A DNA stretch of 64,000 nucleotides from FEN-1279 sp964400285 (GCA_964400285.1 CAYNTK010000002.1:62001-126000), one strand, 5' to 3'; counted from the first letter of the stretch, positions 53,443 through 62,046 are shown. The notes: generated from the sequence alone by a model not told the origin. Translations and numbers: made by a program.

Positions 53443-55605
53443 TTATTTTACCATTAACATTTTTTTAGTATCCTTGAAATTTCCTGCCTGTATTCTGTAT
53501 ATATAAACACCCGAAGACAATTCACCTCCATCGAAATCTAATTTATATTCACCAGCATTTAGATTTTGATTTACTAAAGTTGAAACAAGTTTTCCTGTAA
53601 TATCATATACATTTAATTTCACTAATCCGGATTTCTTTATATTAAATCTGATTATTGTATTTGGATTAAACGGATTTGGATAATTATTAAATAGCTTATA
53701 CTCACTCGGAATACTATTTCCAATAACCGATACAGATGTAGTTACGTTAAACGAAAATCGTGTTGGTGGTGGATTTGCTCCCGGTGGATTAATACCGCTT
53801 CCACCCGCTGGCAAAGTTGATGCAAGTGGATTTGGCAAAGCTATATCCTGTGCTGCAAAATAATATTCTACTCTTGTCCCTAATGCACTGCCGGGAATCT
53901 GGAAATAAAAAGTATCTCTTGTTGTAGTAGATGTAAAATTCGCCGAAGTATAAGAAGTCCAGTTAACACCGTTATTCGTTGATTTTCTGTAATAAATCCT
54001 TGGAGCTTCTCCGCTTCTTGTATATCTTATTATACCGTTATCGAACACTCTGGCTTTTAATGTAATTACGCCTGTGTTTGTTGTATTTGCAAAAGGTTGT
54101 GTGTGAACTATCGTAGGAGCTACATTATCCAATTTCCTTGCAGAATCTACAGATAACGACGCATTTATTATACCCCAGCCCATAAGGTTATTCGGTGAAT
54201 TTGTATTACTTGCAAACTTTCGCATTATACCTCTAACTTGTAAAGGAGTGAGATTTTTATTTGCACATAATACAAGAGCAACTACTCCAGAATTTAAAGG
54301 ACACGCATAAGATGTACCACTACCAAATGTGCTGTATCCAGTGCTTCCCGATGCGACTTTATTCCCGCTACCACATGCCATTACATCTGGTTTTATTCTT
54401 GCTGGAATATCTGTTGTTGGTCCTACCGAACTGAATGAAGCTCGAACTCCGCTTAAATCTACTGCTCCTACAGTAAGTATACTATCTGCATCTGCCGGAC
54501 CGCCGAGTGTATTGTGAGAAGTGTTATTTCCATTATTCCCTGCTGAATTGCTAACAACTATTCCCTTATATGCAGCAAATGCCGCTGCTCGTGTTATTAA
54601 AAGTGTCCTTCCATTCATATGTTGCCATGTGTAGCTTGAGTCAGGTGCGTCGAATTCGAGATACCCAAGTGAACTTGTAATTATATCGGCTCCAAGACTA
54701 TCAACCCATTGTGCTGCTGCTGACCAATGGTCCATTTCGAACCATCTTTCTCCCGGGTCAACTTCCGTCCTGCATAAAATAAATGTAGAGCGAAAAGCTG
54801 GTCCTATCATATTTCCCGGATGATAACCACCAACCAAAGATAATGTCCCTTGCCCGTGAGAGTGTGAGGTTATATTTACCGTATCACCAGTATGAAAATC
54901 TTTTTTCTTATATATATTCATAGGAAGAGTTGTAAATACAGGATGTGAATTATAATACGCAAAACCTGCATCGAAACTCGCAATCATCACTCCCTGCCCA
55001 AATATTCCCTGATTATGAACTACATTGACATTTATTTGTGTAAGTTGCTGTAAACCCGCTCCTGTTCCGTAATTTAACGAATCTACTAAAGGTTCATCTT
55101 TATAAGAGCTTGTATTTGGTTTTATAAAATTATCGCTAAAATTCGATTCTATATCTTCCTTTTTTTTCTTAAATCTCTCTACTAAATCTATCTTTTCTAC
55201 AAAGCTTAAATCCGCCACATCATATAGCTGATTTAGTGTAACATCGGCTGATACGACATTAAACCATTTTAATTGATGCCTTACTTTCGTTACTTTAGAA
55301 TTTATTTCATTTACATAAGGTTCATAAAGTGGAACATCTGATAAATCCACAAGTCTATCAGGTGGTAAAACTTTAGAACGCCTATCCAAAGAACGCTGAG
55401 TAACAAGATTTAACGGATTACTTAATTTCGAGTTCGCATCAGGCCCTTTATCTTTTAAGTATATATAAACACTATATTGATAATCTGATGAATTCTCTAT
55501 TGTGTATTTTAAAAACTGACTGAATTTCTCGGTCTTCGGCTTTGTAGCTATAAACAAAACCATAAAAACCACAGTTATTAATGCAATTGAAAGTAGTTTT
55601 TTCAT
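53443..55605 (-). CDS. Secreted S8 (subtilisin-like) protease with T9SS sorting domain
   Basis: Extracellular serine protease of 720 residues. It has a signal peptide (MKKLLSIALITVVFMVLF), an N-terminal propeptide with LVTQRSLDRRSKVLPP, a phrase typical of Bacteroidota subtilases, then the S8 domain. Catalytic residues lie in MIASFDAGF (Asp), HSHGQGTLSLVGG (His) and GSGTSYACPLNSGVVAL (Ser); the oxyanion-hole Asn is present in SNSAGNNGNN. A beta-rich domain follows (about 490-620). The C terminus is a T9SS sorting domain (NNYPNPFNP, VYDITGKLVSTLVN, SGVYIYRIQAGNF). It should be an active exported endopeptidase. It is transcribed away from the phage head cassette. Confidence 0.93.
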   Translation of the reverse strand: MKKLLSIALITVVFMVLFIATKPKTEKFSQFLKYTIENSSDYQYSVYIYLKDKGPDANSKLSNPLNLVTQRSLDRRSKVLPPDRLVDLSDVPLYEPYVNEINSKVTKVRHQLKWFNVVSADVTLNQLYDVADLSFVEKIDLVERFKKKKEDIESNFSDNFIKPNTSSYKDEPLVDSLNYGTGAGLQQLTQINVNVVHNQGIFGQGVMIASFDAGFAYYNSHPVFTTLPMNIYKKKDFHTGDTVNITSHSHGQGTLSLVGGYHPGNMIGPAFRSTFILCRTEVDPGERWFEMDHWSAAAQWVDSLGADIITSSLGYLEFDAPDSSYTWQHMNGRTLLITRAAAFAAYKGIVVSNSAGNNGNNTSHNTLGGPADADSILTVGAVDLSGVRASFSSVGPTTDIPARIKPDVMACGSGNKVASGSTGYSTFGSGTSYACPLNSGVVALVLCANKNLTPLQVRGIMRKFASNTNSPNNLMGWGIINASLSVDSARKLDNVAPTIVHTQPFANTTNTGVITLKARVFDNGIIRYTRSGEAPRIYYRKSTNNGVNWTSYTSANFTSTTTRDTFYFQIPGSALGTRVEYYFAAQDIALPNPLASTLPAGGSGINPPGANPPPTRFSFNVTTSVSVIGNSIPSEYKLFNNYPNPFNPNTIIRFNIKKSGLVKLNVYDITGKLVSTLVNQNLNAGEYKLDFDGGELSSGVYIYRIQAGNFKDTKKMLMVK

Positions 55606-55970
55606 TCTAATTTTTTTACTTAATAATAAATTTAATCATATTTAAGTTAAAATTGTATGTAAATTTGTTAAATAAGTTGTAAAAAATTGTAACAAATTTT
55701 CCATATCGCTCTTTTACTAAATATTATATTTAAAAACTATTTAATCACATTATCATTTTTTATTTTTTAAAAAGTCATTTGCTTTACTTCTCAAGATACG
55801 CATAAATCCTCACTTTTTTCTTTCAATGTCAATAGTTTTTTTTCTTCAAATTAATTACCATATCTTTGTAAGGGTTTTAGAAAAGTAGTAACGAAGTTCA
55901 GCGAAGCTAATTATGAATTCTGAATTATGAATGAAAAAAAATAGAAAGAAAAAATTAAAATAATTAAAAA
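55606..55970. other. Divergent intergenic region with a 10-bp inverted repeat
   Basis: 365 nt between the starts of the subtilase (minus) and the phage portal gene (plus). AAATTTGTTA (55661-55670) and TAACAAATTT (55690-55699) form a perfect inverted repeat with a 19-nt spacer, about 55 nt upstream of the subtilase start; it could be an operator. Nearer the portal gene are the phrases TAACGAAGTTCAGCGAAGC (55888-55906) and AATTATGAATTCTGAATTAT, which resemble repeats elsewhere in the window. No integrase, att site or regulator gene is present. Confidence 0.55.
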
Positions 55971-57107
55971 ATGAAAATAATAGAAAGAGTTAAAAAGATT
56001 TTTAATAAAACAAAAGTAAAAAGCTTTAATGATGGATGGCATTCGCTTACGGATTTTATTAATTCTTGGGGTGGCGAATCGTATAAATCCTATACCTATG
56101 CCTGCATAAATGCACGTGCTGAAAATATTTCTAAAGCTGGTATCTTTTTATTTAAAAAAAATCAATTTGGTGAACAGCAGGAAGTTAAAACTCACGATTT
56201 TCTTACTCTAATCTCTAAACCAAATAAAAGAAACCAAACCTTTAAAGAAATTTTACATAAAATTTCCACTTCCCTCGATTTATACGGAAATGCCTATATC
56301 TTCATACATAGAGGTCTGAAAAATAAACCACTCGGCTTTTACCACCTGCCCTCTAAAAATGTAAAAATTAGTATGAATGAAAATTCTACGGATATTGAAT
56401 GCTATGAATATTTTACCGAAAATGGTATCATTAAATATAAACCCAAAGATATTATTCATTTTCTAATCCCCGACCCAGACTCGAATATTTATGGAAAAGC
56501 TACCGTTTCAGGTTTTAATTTCACTCTGGAAATCGATTATCTGCAAAATCTATATCAGAAAAATTTTTATAAAAACGATGCAGCTATAGGTATGCTTCTC
56601 GAATCCGATACAATTCTCCCCGATGATAAATATGAAAGATACGTTAATCAATTCAAACAACTTTATGAAGGAGCTATTAACTCGGGCAAAACCCTTCTAC
56701 TGGAAGGTGGCATCAAAGCTAAGCCCTATCAGGCATTCCCTAAAGATGTCGAAATTCTTCCATCTCGTAAATTAATTCGTGATGAAATTATGACGCTTTT
56801 CAGGGTACCAAAAGTTATTCTCGGAATTACCGATGATGTTAACAGAGCTAATTCGAGAGAATCTATTAAAATATTTAACGATTACGTTATAAAACCTTTT
56901 GCTAAAATTAATATCGAAAGCAAATTAAATATTTTTCTTAAAAATAATTACGAAGAAGAAAATTTATTCCTTTCACTCGAATATGATTTTGAAATCGATA
57001 GAGAGCTTCAGCTTAAAGCATACGAAATTTATAGAAAATATAATATAGCAAGTGTGAACGAGATAAGAGAAATGGAAGGATTTGGAAAAACAATGAATAA
57101 TGAATAA
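55971..57107 (+). CDS. HK97-family phage portal protein
   Basis: Portal subunit that would form the dodecameric DNA gate at one vertex of a capsid. It has 378 residues, at the short end for the family. Landmarks are an N-terminal YTYACINARAENISKAGIFLF, LDLYGNAYIFIHRG (as SLDLYGNAYIFIHRG), DIIHFLIPDPDSNIYGKATVS, the helical stem region, GGIKAKPYQAFPKDVEIL and MTLFRVPKVILGI followed by NRANSRES. All fit PF04860. It is the first gene of the cassette, with no terminase upstream. Base composition and codon use look like the surrounding genes, suggesting long residence or an adapted phage. Confidence 0.92.
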   Translation: MKIIERVKKIFNKTKVKSFNDGWHSLTDFINSWGGESYKSYTYACINARAENISKAGIFLFKKNQFGEQQEVKTHDFLTLISKPNKRNQTFKEILHKISTSLDLYGNAYIFIHRGLKNKPLGFYHLPSKNVKISMNENSTDIECYEYFTENGIIKYKPKDIIHFLIPDPDSNIYGKATVSGFNFTLEIDYLQNLYQKNFYKNDAAIGMLLESDTILPDDKYERYVNQFKQLYEGAINSGKTLLLEGGIKAKPYQAFPKDVEILPSRKLIRDEIMTLFRVPKVILGITDDVNRANSRESIKIFNDYVIKPFAKINIESKLNIFLKNNYEEENLFLSLEYDFEIDRELQLKAYEIYRKYNIASVNEIREMEGFGKTMNNE

Positions 57108-57208
57108 TAAATAAACTTGATATAAGAGTGAATATTTGTGAGATAAAAAGGTAGAAAGTAGAATACAAAAAAATAATTTAATATTTATAATTTAACATTT
57201 AATAAAAA

Positions 57209-57802
57209 ATGGAATACAAAAATTTTATAGTAACCGAAAAATCCTTTAATGATAAGGATATGACATTAACTCATTATATATCCACCGTTACACCTGATAG
57301 GTTTGGAGACATAGTAAATCCGTTTGGAATGGATGCCGATAACTACAGAAAAAATCCGATTGTATTATTTGGGCACAGCCACCATTCCAGTGGAAATGTA
57401 ATAGGCAAAAATATAGGTTTATTCCCCGATGAATTCGGTGTTAAAGCAATCACAAAATTTGCCGATACTCCTGTGGGTAAAGACCTGTATATATTGAACC
57501 GCGAGGGATATCTGAACGCATGGTCTATAGGATATATTCCGAAAAAAATTAAATCACATAATTCAAATTCAAATGATAAAAAAGAATCTTACAATATAAT
57601 TGATGAATGGGAATTACTGGAATATTCATCTGTCGCAATTCCTGCAAATCCCGATGCAATAAACTTAATGCTTAAAGAAATTAAATCTCAAGAAGTAATT
57701 CAAGAGATTAAAATATCATTATTGCAAAATAAAATCGAAATGCTTGAAGATAAAATTGCAAAAAAGTTATTGAAAATTATAAAACTTATAAAAAATATTT
57801 AG
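57209..57802 (+). CDS. HK97-family prohead (maturation) protease
   Basis: S78-type serine protease that trims the capsid scaffold domain during head maturation. It has 197 residues. The N terminus FIVTEKSFNDKDMTLTHYIS leads to STVTPDRFGDIV, then the catalytic His in VLFGHSHHSSG, the Ser in NAWSIGYIPKK and SSVAIPANPDAINLML, all in the order of PF04586. The C-terminal ~35 residues are a coiled coil (IKISLLQNKIEMLEDKIAKK) that could contact the scaffold. It starts 101 nt after the portal stop and is followed by an intrinsic terminator. Confidence 0.9.
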   Translation: MEYKNFIVTEKSFNDKDMTLTHYISTVTPDRFGDIVNPFGMDADNYRKNPIVLFGHSHHSSGNVIGKNIGLFPDEFGVKAITKFADTPVGKDLYILNREGYLNAWSIGYIPKKIKSHNSNSNDKKESYNIIDEWELLEYSSVAIPANPDAINLMLKEIKSQEVIQEIKISLLQNKIEMLEDKIAKKLLKIIKLIKNI

Positions 57803-57817
57803 AATAGAAATTGCGTA

Positions 57818-57850
57818 ATTTTTGCGTTTTGAAAACAAAAAAACGCAAAA
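57818..57850 (+). terminator. Intrinsic terminator between protease and capsid genes
   Basis: A 12-bp stem (TTTTTGCGTTTT with AAAACGCAAAAA) with a 9-nt loop and a following GTTTTT, 15 nt after the protease stop. It would uncouple capsid expression from the upstream genes. Confidence 0.75.
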
Positions 57851-57940
57851 AGTTTTTAAATAAAAAATATTTATTTGGATTTTAGATGAATTTTAAAGAA
57901 AAAATAAAATGCTTGATTATTAACTACCAAAAGTCTGCAA

Positions 57941-58000
57941 TTTTTGGAAACTTTTGGAAGGTTTTGGAAAGTTTTAGAAAGTTTCGGAAAGTTTTGGAAG
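57941..58000. repeat. Six 10-bp tandem repeats upstream of the capsid gene
   Basis: Six consecutive decamers of consensus GTTTTGGAAA (first unit TTTTTGGAAA, last GTTTTGGAAG) with no indels. They lie 54 nt before the capsid start codon. The 10-bp period places each unit on nearly the same face of the helix. Confidence 0.85.
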
Positions 58001-58040
58001 CAGAAATGCATTAAAAAAATTAATATATAAATTTTAATAG

Positions 58041-58046
58041 AAAGGA
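58041..58046 (+). promoter_or_regulatory. Ribosome-binding site of the capsid gene
   Basis: AAAGGA, 8 nt before the ATG at 58055; a recognisable Shine-Dalgarno sequence in a window where they are scarce, consistent with strong translation of a capsid protein. Confidence 0.5.
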
Positions 58047-58054
58047 ATAAAAAA

Positions 58055-59218
58055 ATGGAAAAAGAAAGAAACACAATCGACGATGTAATAATCCCAAATG
58101 AAACCGAAGTCGAAAAAATAGAAAAGATTTCTAAAAGGATTGCCGAAGATGTCGTTAAAAAAGAGTTCGAAGAGATAAATAAAAATATTTCAGGTATCCC
58201 AACCGAACCATTTCGCTCTTCGGATAATAAAGAAGACCCTTTAGTTCAGGAAGGTAGAAACATCATTAAAGGTATTATCTACAACCGTCCCGAACTTTTT
58301 TCACAAAGGTATAAAGATTTTCTTAATGAAACTACTGGTAGTGCCGGTGGCTACCTCGTACCGCAAGAATGGTATAATCAAATCCTCAAATTTGTTACCG
58401 AATCCGGTGTAGTTAGAAAAAATGCAACTGTAATTAAAATGAATAGAAAAGAACTTGCTCTACCTAAACTCGATAGATTACCATCATTCACATTCGTATC
58501 GGAGGGGTCTATGAAACCTGTTAGTAATCCAACATTTGCACAAGTTGTCCTTTCCAGAAAAGACGGTGGTTTTATTGTAATTTTCTCGAAACAATTAATC
58601 GAAGACGAAGCTTTCGATATTATGGGTTTTGTTTCGAGACTTGCAGCTCAAATCATTAGTAGAACCGAAGACCTCGCAGGATTTAAAGGCATTTCAGGAA
58701 AAATCGATGGTTTATTTACAAACGGTATTGGTGCATCTGAAGTAATTGTTGGAGGTCCATCATTTACAAATATTAATTATGATGACATTATTAATATGAT
58801 TTCCGCTGTCCCTTCGGAATCGCTTGGCAATGCTAAATGGTATATGCACAGAACTATTTACGGTATGCTTAAATCCCTAAAATACGAGGGCTCACAGGAA
58901 TATGTAATTACTCCGGATGAAAGAAAAAATAATATGCTCGAAGGTTTTCCCGTTGTCTTAACTGACCAAGCGTATGCTTTGAGTGAAGACCTCGCAGATA
59001 GAGCTTTTATCGGATTTGGCGATTTGCAATATATGATACTTGGGACAAGAAATACTCTAAGTATAGATTACTCCAAAGATGCTACTGTGGATATGGGTAG
59101 CGGGCAAACTGTTAATCTCTGGCAAAATGGACTTGTTGGTTTGAACTTCGGTGCTTCATTCGATATCAAATTCTCTTTTCCATCGGCTTTAGCTGTCGCT
59201 AAAACAAGCGAAGGATAA
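58055..59218 (+). CDS. HK97-family phage major capsid protein
   Basis: Shell-forming protein of 387 residues. The N-terminal ~75 residues are a charged coiled coil (IEKISKRIAEDVVKKEFEEI), equivalent to the delta/scaffold domain cleaved by the prohead protease. The HK97 fold follows: ETTGSAGGYLVPQEWYNQIL (start of the mature domain), PSFTFVSEGSMKP, FSKQLIEDEAFDIMGFVSRL (spine region), WYMHRTIYGML and GFPVVLTDQAYAL. The C-terminal part carries the final A-domain strands. It is full length with no breaks, so it could assemble. It is preceded by its own terminator-bounded leader with decameric repeats. Confidence 0.95.
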   Translation: MEKERNTIDDVIIPNETEVEKIEKISKRIAEDVVKKEFEEINKNISGIPTEPFRSSDNKEDPLVQEGRNIIKGIIYNRPELFSQRYKDFLNETTGSAGGYLVPQEWYNQILKFVTESGVVRKNATVIKMNRKELALPKLDRLPSFTFVSEGSMKPVSNPTFAQVVLSRKDGGFIVIFSKQLIEDEAFDIMGFVSRLAAQIISRTEDLAGFKGISGKIDGLFTNGIGASEVIVGGPSFTNINYDDIINMISAVPSESLGNAKWYMHRTIYGMLKSLKYEGSQEYVITPDERKNNMLEGFPVVLTDQAYALSEDLADRAFIGFGDLQYMILGTRNTLSIDYSKDATVDMGSGQTVNLWQNGLVGLNFGASFDIKFSFPSALAVAKTSEG

Positions 59219-59288
59219 ATTTTTTTTAAAATACTTTTAACTTAAATAATTTAAAATTGAGCAACATAATTAAAAAATAATTCAATTC

Positions 59289-59332
59289 TCCGTTCCCAAT
59301 CCTGATTGCGTATTCAATCATTTGGGAACGGA
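59289..59332. repeat. Nested hairpin with CCGTTCCCAA arms
   Basis: TCCGTTCCCAA (59289-59299) and TTGGGAACGGA (59322-59332) pair perfectly. Inside them GATTG and CAATC (59304-59308, 59315-59319) pair as well. It lies between the capsid and connector genes and shares its CGTTCC core with the hairpin at 40058-40090. Confidence 0.7.
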
Positions 59333-59355
59333 TAAATTTAAAATAATCTAACACT

Positions 59356-59979
59356 ATGATTTCATTAGGTGATTTAAAATATTACTTAAATATTACAGAC
59401 GATTCACAAGACGAATTCCTTTTAAAAATAATCGATATGGCAGTCGAAAGAATCAGCAACCTGTGCAGAAGAAATTTAAACTACGGAACAAGATATGATA
59501 TTCTCGATGGTCACGGGCAAAGCTTAATCTGGATTAGAGATTATCCCGTAGAACAAGTTATATCTATTAAATATAGAAAAGAAACCGGCTCTTTCGACCA
59601 CGATTTATTTATAAACGGAAATATTTCGGATAATATTTATCTCGATAAACTCACTGGGAAATTAATTCTGTTGAATAGTTATATTCTCCCAACCGGTATC
59701 TCTAACATTCAGATAAAATATTATGCAGGTTATCTCGATAATGCGCCCGACCCTGCAAATGAAACTCCGAAAGATTTAAAAAGTATTGCTCTGCTTATGA
59801 GTGCAGAGCTTTTTCTTAAAAGCTTTCAAAATGTTGGTGAAGAAGTTACTAAAAGACTTGGTCTGCTCCGCTTTGACCACCTTATTAAAAGCGAAGGCAA
59901 TGAATCCCGAAGAAGTTTTATTTATAAAGATGAAGACTACGACATCCTTTTACAAAAATATAAATCTTTAAGAGTTTAA
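59356..59979 (+). CDS. Phage head-tail connector protein (gp6-like)
   Basis: Probable adaptor that forms a ring under the portal and joins head to tail. It has 207 residues. The N terminus ISLGDLKYYLNITDDSQDEF and IIDMAVERISNLCRRN match the alpha-helical opening of the DUF3199/gp6-like connectors (PF05135 type). WIRDYPVEQVISIKYRKETG and ISNIQIKYYAGYLD give the beta insertion. DLKSIALLMSAELFLKSFQ is the last helix. Its position after the capsid gene is standard. The tail-side genes that normally follow are absent. Confidence 0.82.
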   Translation: MISLGDLKYYLNITDDSQDEFLLKIIDMAVERISNLCRRNLNYGTRYDILDGHGQSLIWIRDYPVEQVISIKYRKETGSFDHDLFINGNISDNIYLDKLTGKLILLNSYILPTGISNIQIKYYAGYLDNAPDPANETPKDLKSIALLMSAELFLKSFQNVGEEVTKRLGLLRFDHLIKSEGNESRRSFIYKDEDYDILLQKYKSLRV

Positions 59980-59986
59980 AATAAAA

Positions 59987-60208
59987 ATGAAAAAATTTTT
60001 TATAGAGAATAGTGAATACTCGATGTTGAGACTTCTCTCATTTTTAAGCGTCGTTTCAGGACTGATTATTGTAGGATTTATAATATCGCTTGTTTTTATG
60101 AAATCTAATCTGGAATACATTAGAGAATTAATCTATCTTTCGGCTACTCTACTTGCTTTCGGATTCGGTGGAAAAGTTTTTCAGAAATTCGGAGAAAAAA
60201 ATCCTTAA
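59987..60208 (+). CDS. Small two-helix membrane protein, holin candidate
   Basis: A 73-residue protein with two hydrophobic segments (LSFLSVVSGLIIVGFIISLV and LIYLSATLLAFGFGGKVF) and a charged C terminus. It starts 7 nt after the connector stop. Size, topology and proximity to an M15 peptidase are those of a class II holin, but many phage-borne small membrane proteins look like this and no family signature is seen. Confidence 0.6.
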   Translation: MKKFFIENSEYSMLRLLSFLSVVSGLIIVGFIISLVFMKSNLEYIRELIYLSATLLAFGFGGKVFQKFGEKNP

Positions 60209-60215
60209 AATTAAT

Positions 60216-60836
60216 ATGGAGTTCTATAAAAAATATTTAATATGGTCTCTTATTTTAATAATCATCGTGTTATTAATAATTATTTTTAAATATATTTTTC
60301 CATCTAACAATTCCAATAATAAAAACATTTTGCTCAAAGATACTAATCTACTAATTAAATACGAGAAAGAAATAAAAAGAGATACTGTTGTAAAATGGCA
60401 CGAAAAAATTTTTTATAAAAAACCAGAGCCCCAGATAATCTATTACCAAAAAACCGATACTGTATTTATCGAAAAAACAAAAGACCTCGATTTAATGCTT
60501 CAGGTTAAAAAGGAAAACAGAAAACTTATTATTAAAGCTGTAAATCAAAATGGTAAAATTATTAAGGAATATGTTTATGATGATATTTCCAACGACTTTA
60601 TCGCTACAAGCCAAAAGAAAAATATTTTTGTAAAATCGAAAAACTTCTATTGGAATAAAATATATCCTATAATAAACCTCCAATATTCTATGCTTAATGA
60701 AAAAGAAATAAATTACAACTTCGGACTTGAATCAAGTATAAATTATAAAAATAAAATCGAATTAAATGCCGGTTTACTTTACTCTCCTATTGAAAAAGAC
60801 TTAATTATTAATTCTAATATAAAAATAAAATTTTAA
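60216..60836 (+). CDS. Single-pass membrane protein of the phage cassette, function unknown
   Basis: 206 residues from the ATG at 60216. An in-frame TTG at 60153 would add 21 residues but overlap the previous gene. It has one N-terminal membrane helix (YLIWSLILIIIVLLIIIFKY), a Lys-rich juxtamembrane stretch, a proline-containing extended segment (FYKKPEPQIIYYQKTDTVFI) and a C-terminal beta-rich region with alternating aromatic residues. Such N-anchored periplasmic proteins next to holin and endolysin genes may be spanin-like, but no homology is evident. It is 4 nt before the M15 peptidase gene. Confidence 0.65.
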   Translation: MEFYKKYLIWSLILIIIVLLIIIFKYIFPSNNSNNKNILLKDTNLLIKYEKEIKRDTVVKWHEKIFYKKPEPQIIYYQKTDTVFIEKTKDLDLMLQVKKENRKLIIKAVNQNGKIIKEYVYDDISNDFIATSQKKNIFVKSKNFYWNKIYPIINLQYSMLNEKEINYNFGLESSINYKNKIELNAGLLYSPIEKDLIINSNIKIKF

Positions 60837-60840
60837 ATTT

Positions 60841-61296
60841 ATGAAATACGAAAACATTTGTAATCATTATTTTGAAGTAATTAAAAACTTTAAATTTTTC
60901 GATTCCCTAAAACCAATAAGAGATGTAGAATTGCTTCTTCCAGAATTTTATAATATGCTTATTTATTGCTTCAACGAATACCAAAAAGTTTTTCCCAATC
61001 ATAAAGTTTATATCGTCGAAACTTACAGAAGCAATGCATTACAACTAAAATATTTTAAACAAGGAAAAAGTAAAATCAGAAAAAACGGTATGCATCACTA
61101 CGGTCTTGCTGCAGATGTGGCTTTCATAATCGATGATAATTTTAGTTATAATGGTAATTATAGATATTTACGCAGAATTTTTAAAGAGAATAATCTTACA
61201 ATCCTCGATTGGGAACTCGGTCACGTTCAGTATATCCCCGTATCGGAACAAAATGCTCTAAGACAAGAAATCGAAAATTATAAAATGATAAATTAA
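60841..61296 (+). CDS. M15-family peptidoglycan peptidase (endolysin-like)
   Basis: Zinc peptidase of 151 residues related to phage L-alanyl-D-glutamate endopeptidases and VanY/CwlK carboxypeptidases; it would cut peptidoglycan stem peptides. The hallmarks are YIVETYRSNALQLKYFKQG (conserved Arg-Ser), MHHYGLAADVAF (HxxGxAxD, two zinc ligands) and WELGHVQYIP (third ligand His). There is no signal peptide, so export would need the holin-like protein upstream. It is the last gene of the cassette and is convergent with the methyltransferase gene after 14 nt. Confidence 0.88.
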   Translation: MKYENICNHYFEVIKNFKFFDSLKPIRDVELLLPEFYNMLIYCFNEYQKVFPNHKVYIVETYRSNALQLKYFKQGKSKIRKNGMHHYGLAADVAFIIDDNFSYNGNYRYLRRIFKENNLTILDWELGHVQYIPVSEQNALRQEIENYKMIN

Positions 61297-61310
61297 TGAA
61301 TTTGTATTTA

Positions 61311-62033
61311 TTATTCTTTGTTAATATTTTTTCTGAACACAAATAATTTCTGATTTATCCTTGTCGGAAAAAATATCTTATGAAGTATCAAGTAAAAATT
61401 CTTTAAAGCAAAAGAAGGAATAAATTCTATTAACTTTCCATTTATTCCTTTCAAACTTAAACTCATTGTTGTAAATTTTTTATCCCTGTCAAATCCTCTA
61501 TAATGGAACACATTTTCCAACCTCGATTCGGATAAAAACATAAAATGCCTTTTCCTTACCGGCATCGTTAATATTATATATGCATCTGGTTTAATCTTTT
61601 TATTAAGTTCCTTTAAAAAAATATTCCTCTTCTCGCTTATCATATAATAAAAACTTTCCATTAATAGTATTACATCATATCCTCTAATATCTTCTCTCTT
61701 AACGAAATCCACCATATCCGAACAAATAAAATTTACATTCTTCAAATTCTTTTGTTTTGCTCTTTCGATTGCCTTTTCGGATATATCTATCGCTGTTATC
61801 TCGAAATTTTCTCCATCGAGATACTCGGAAAAATTCCCCTCCGCACATCCGATTTCGAGTATCTTTAACGCTGGTCGGCTGAAAAATTTTTTTATAAAAT
61901 TTATTACGAGAGTGTAGCGGAATTGCTCCTGACCGCTATTCAAATTCCAAGGATTTTCTTCCGAAAATATTCTGTCGAATGTTTCTTTATTACCGTTTAA
62001 TAATGCGTATTCGTTTACTTTCCCTTTTCTCAA
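61311..62033 (-). CDS. Class I SAM-dependent methyltransferase (NodS-like)
   Basis: Cytosolic methyltransferase of 240 residues. The N terminus contains NPWNLNSGQEQFRYTLVINF, reminiscent of the NodS family (DPW motif). Motif I is LKILEIGCAEGNFSEYL, the strand-2 acid is in TAIDISEKAIERAK, motif II-like FICSDMVDF is followed by DVILLMESFYYM, and IKPDAYIILTMP closes the core. The C-terminal ~60 residues are hydrophobic and basic. The substrate is unknown; there are no glycan or nodulation genes nearby. It lies between the phage cassette (convergent) and a secreted protein gene upstream, 13 nt apart. Confidence 0.82.
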   Translation of the reverse strand: MRKGKVNEYALLNGNKETFDRIFSEENPWNLNSGQEQFRYTLVINFIKKFFSRPALKILEIGCAEGNFSEYLDGENFEITAIDISEKAIERAKQKNLKNVNFICSDMVDFVKREDIRGYDVILLMESFYYMISEKRNIFLKELNKKIKPDAYIILTMPVRKRHFMFLSESRLENVFHYRGFDRDKKFTTMSLSLKGINGKLIEFIPSFALKNFYLILHKIFFPTRINQKLFVFRKNINKE

Positions 62034-62046
62034 TTCTGTCTAAAAA

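Noticed and set aside
57820..58074. Minus-strand 67-codon frame across the decameric repeats
   Set aside because: It is the translation of low-complexity repeat DNA and overlaps the capsid start; no evidence of a gene.
60153..60215. TTG start for the membrane protein of the phage cassette
   Set aside because: It would overlap the preceding gene by over 50 nt; the ATG at 60216 places the membrane helix at the N terminus.
55971..61296. Simple decayed prophage
   Set aside because: All frames are intact, no broken phage genes flank them, and no integration signals are seen; kept open as an alternative but not preferred.
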